Assembly (NCBI GenBank): GCA_024635735.1
Contig: JAGXII010000118.1
Span: 1 to 16,051, forward strand
Length of the DNA stretch: 16,051 bases
Direction of reading: 5' to 3'
Source of the DNA: Christiangramia sp.
GTDB lineage: Bacteria; Bacteroidota; Bacteroidia; Flavobacteriales; Flavobacteriaceae
Shown: piece by piece, positions 14,407 through 16,051 of the stretch
How positions within the stretch are numbered: position 1 is the first letter of the stretch
How the letters are laid out: each line of letters opens with the position of its first letter
Program-made: the position numbers and the translations under genes
Notes under the pieces: generated by a model
Told to the model about the DNA's origin: nothing
Seen by the model: the letters and a program-made list of their open reading frames with translations, nothing else
Database searches by the model: none

Positions 14407-16051
14407 CTAAAACCAGAATCCCAGGCTAAAGAACCAGAAACTATCTTTCACTTCCGGAGAATAAGAATATTTCACCTCCAGAGGCCCCATAAAAGTTTCA
14501 ATTCCATATCCAAGCGCATATCCCGTATAATCTGGCCATGTAAACCAGTTTCCTGTAGTATAAAGCCTGTTTTCTACGTTTGCGATATTGGCACTTGCGG
14601 TAATATGATTCTTGGGAAAAATCTGATAATCTAGCTCCAGCAAGGCTTTTATATAACTATCCCCAGAAAGACTCACAAAATCATATCCATAAAATGGAAT
14701 GAAGTTATTTATAAGATCGTTCCCATAGCCACCCAGAAAGAAGTCAAGGACATTAATATCATCATTCCCTATTTTGAAACCCGTTTCGGCTGAGATCTCG
14801 GTCGTAAAATTTTTGGCCAGTGCGGTTACATATCCAATTTCTCCCTTAGCAATGGAAAATTCGGCAAATTCAGGATCCTGATTCGTACTGAAAAGATACA
14901 AGTGAAAATCGCCGTTGAAAAAAACCCCTCGAGTGGGAAAATATTTATTATCCAGTGAATCATACTTTAGATATCCAAACGTGCTGAAGTAATGATTATC
15001 CTCAAAAACATTGCTGGTGGCGGCATTATCTATAGTAGCCGAAGCTATTTTCAGATATTTATGCTCTGCTCCCATGCCGAATGAAAAAACCTGTTTAAAA
15101 AGAGTCTGAACGTAAAACTGGTTGGTAAAATCCTTATAATCGACGTTTATTTCCCGTAATCCACCCAGATCGTCAAGGCCTCCGTTCTCCTTTGCAAAAT
15201 CAAAACTTACATCTTTATCAAAATTATTATAGCGTGATCTTAACCCTATACTCCAGTAATATCCCTTATCTATATAATAGTCAAAATTATATCTGATCTT
15301 ATCCCCGAGAATTAAATCCATCGATAATACATCGTTCGTAAGAAGTAAACTTTTACGGGTAAGGTTTACAAGCGCCGCACTATGATATAATTCGTCGTAA
15401 TGAAGCCCCAGTCTAAGCAGGGTTTTATTAAAACTTTCCTCAATTTGCATTGCAAGTACAAAATCTTCATTATCCTTGTTGGGAACCAGCTGATAGTTTA
15501 TTTTATTGAAGTTTCCTGTGGCCGAAAGGTTATTGATCCCAATATTTAAATCATCGAAATCGTAAGGTTCGTTATATTTAAGTTTAAGCTTTCCCAGGAT
15601 ATAAGAACGGGGATAGTCATTATTCCCTTCAATAGTAAGCCCGCTAATATTGAAGTTTTTAATTTTAGGCACTTCAATTTGCTCTTCCCTATATCTTTGC
15701 ATTTCAGCGATGTCCTGCAGTTCCACAATTTTTTTTCGTGTTGCAACCGCCCCGGAGTCAATGATGGCCGAGCCTTCATCAAAAGATAATATCGAAAATT
15801 CAGAAATATCGGGCTTTATATAAATATCAGTTAAAGGGATTTTCTTTCTCATGTCGGAGATCGTCCTGAAATTGCTTATTTGCGTAAGAATATCGAAGAC
15901 CGTCTTTAAATTTTTTCTTTCAATAAGACTATCCTGAACATCCACACCAATAACAATTTCAGCCCCTCTTTTTCTTAATTCTTCCACCGGATAATTATTA
16001 GCCGCTCCGCCATCTGTAAGCAACCTGTCCTCTATTTTCACCGGACTAAAA
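14407..16051 (-). CDS. Patatin-like phospholipase with POTRA and outer-membrane barrel (partial, 5' end outside window)
   Basis: The frame stays open to the window edge, so the true start lies beyond 16051; the GTG at 16041 is only the first possible start inside and is not believed. The visible start is the end of a patatin domain: FSPVKIEDRLLTDGGAANNYPVEE-type sequence with the catalytic Asp of the Ser-Asp dyad in DGG (codon 16014-16012). The nucleophile Ser (GxSxG) must lie outside. Counting from the GTG, residues about 127-202 form a POTRA-like module and 205-544 a BamA/TamA-type barrel with alternating aromatic strands, ending in SLGFWF, a typical barrel-assembly signal. This is the layout of PlpD (type Vd autotransporter), where the barrel anchors or exports the lipase. 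Substrate and whether the patatin domain reaches the surface are unknown. No terminator was found between it and hmgA. Confidence 0.92.
   Translation of the reverse strand, partial: FSPVKIEDRLLTDGGAANNYPVEELRKRGAEIVIGVDVQDSLIERKNLKTVFDILTQISNFRTISDMRKKIPLTDIYIKPDISEFSILSFDEGSAIIDSGAVATRKKIVELQDIAEMQRYREEQIEVPKIKNFNISGLTIEGNNDYPRSYILGKLKLKYNEPYDFDDLNIGINNLSATGNFNKINYQLVPNKDNEDFVLAMQIEESFNKTLLRLGLHYDELYHSAALVNLTRKSLLLTNDVLSMDLILGDKIRYNFDYYIDKGYYWSIGLRSRYNNFDKDVSFDFAKENGGLDDLGGLREINVDYKDFTNQFYVQTLFKQVFSFGMGAEHKYLKIASATIDNAATSNVFEDNHYFSTFGYLKYDSLDNKYFPTRGVFFNGDFHLYLFSTNQDPEFAEFSIAKGEIGYVTALAKNFTTEISAETGFKIGNDDINVLDFFLGGYGNDLINNFIPFYGYDFVSLSGDSYIKALLELDYQIFPKNHITASANIANVENRLYTTGNWFTWPDYTGYALGYGIETFMGPLEVKYSYSPEVKDSFWFFSLGFWF

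Noticed and set aside
16039..16041. GTG as the start of the patatin-barrel gene
   Set aside because: The frame continues upstream with FSP, matching the patatin domain before DGG, so the gene is cut by the window edge rather than starting here.

Overview
The window reads as chromosome of a marine-type Flavobacteriaceae bacterium, close to Gramella/Christiangramia, Salegentibacter or Zunongwangia; this placement comes from protein style and I could not search. Supporting signs are moderate AT-richness, AT-rich leaders without clear Shine-Dalgarno sites, Bacteroidetes-type promoters (TTTG-N19-TAnnTTTG), a TonB-dependent receptor with an N-terminal carboxypeptidase-regulatory-like domain, many lipoproteins, and a CTGCGCTCA-type extragenic palindrome. 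All ten confident genes are on the minus strand, so transcription runs from high to low coordinates.

Right to left: (i) 16051-14407, the 3' part of a patatin-like phospholipase fused to a POTRA-like linker and an outer-membrane beta-barrel (PlpD/type Vd layout), cut by the window edge. (ii) 14222-11806, hmgA and hppD, two consecutive steps of tyrosine/phenylalanine breakdown, closed by a strong terminator. (iii) 11506-6890, a tightly packed four-gene operon: DUF3108 envelope protein, tryptophan 2,3-dioxygenase (kynA), M23 peptidoglycan-hydrolase lipoprotein and pgi. Its promoter overlaps the hppD terminator, and it ends in two tandem hairpins. (iv) 6700-2458, a TonB-dependent receptor and a lipoprotein made of six copies of one repeat module, closed by a terminator. 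(v) 2310-195, a secreted endonuclease I lipoprotein carrying three Ig-like domains, then a four-helix cytochrome b-like membrane protein. A terminator and a REP-like palindrome follow.

Two functional themes stand out. Aromatic amino acid catabolism (hmgA, hppD, kynA) is spread over two adjacent units, the second of which also carries envelope and glycolytic genes. The receptor, repeat lipoprotein and nuclease lipoprotein look like a surface system in which the nuclease degrades extracellular nucleic acid and the receptor with its repeat lipoprotein captures a product. That link rests on adjacency and predicted location only; it is the best candidate here for a little-described system. No tRNA, rRNA, CRISPR array, transposase or integrase was seen, and no gene-free stretch exceeds 300 bases.
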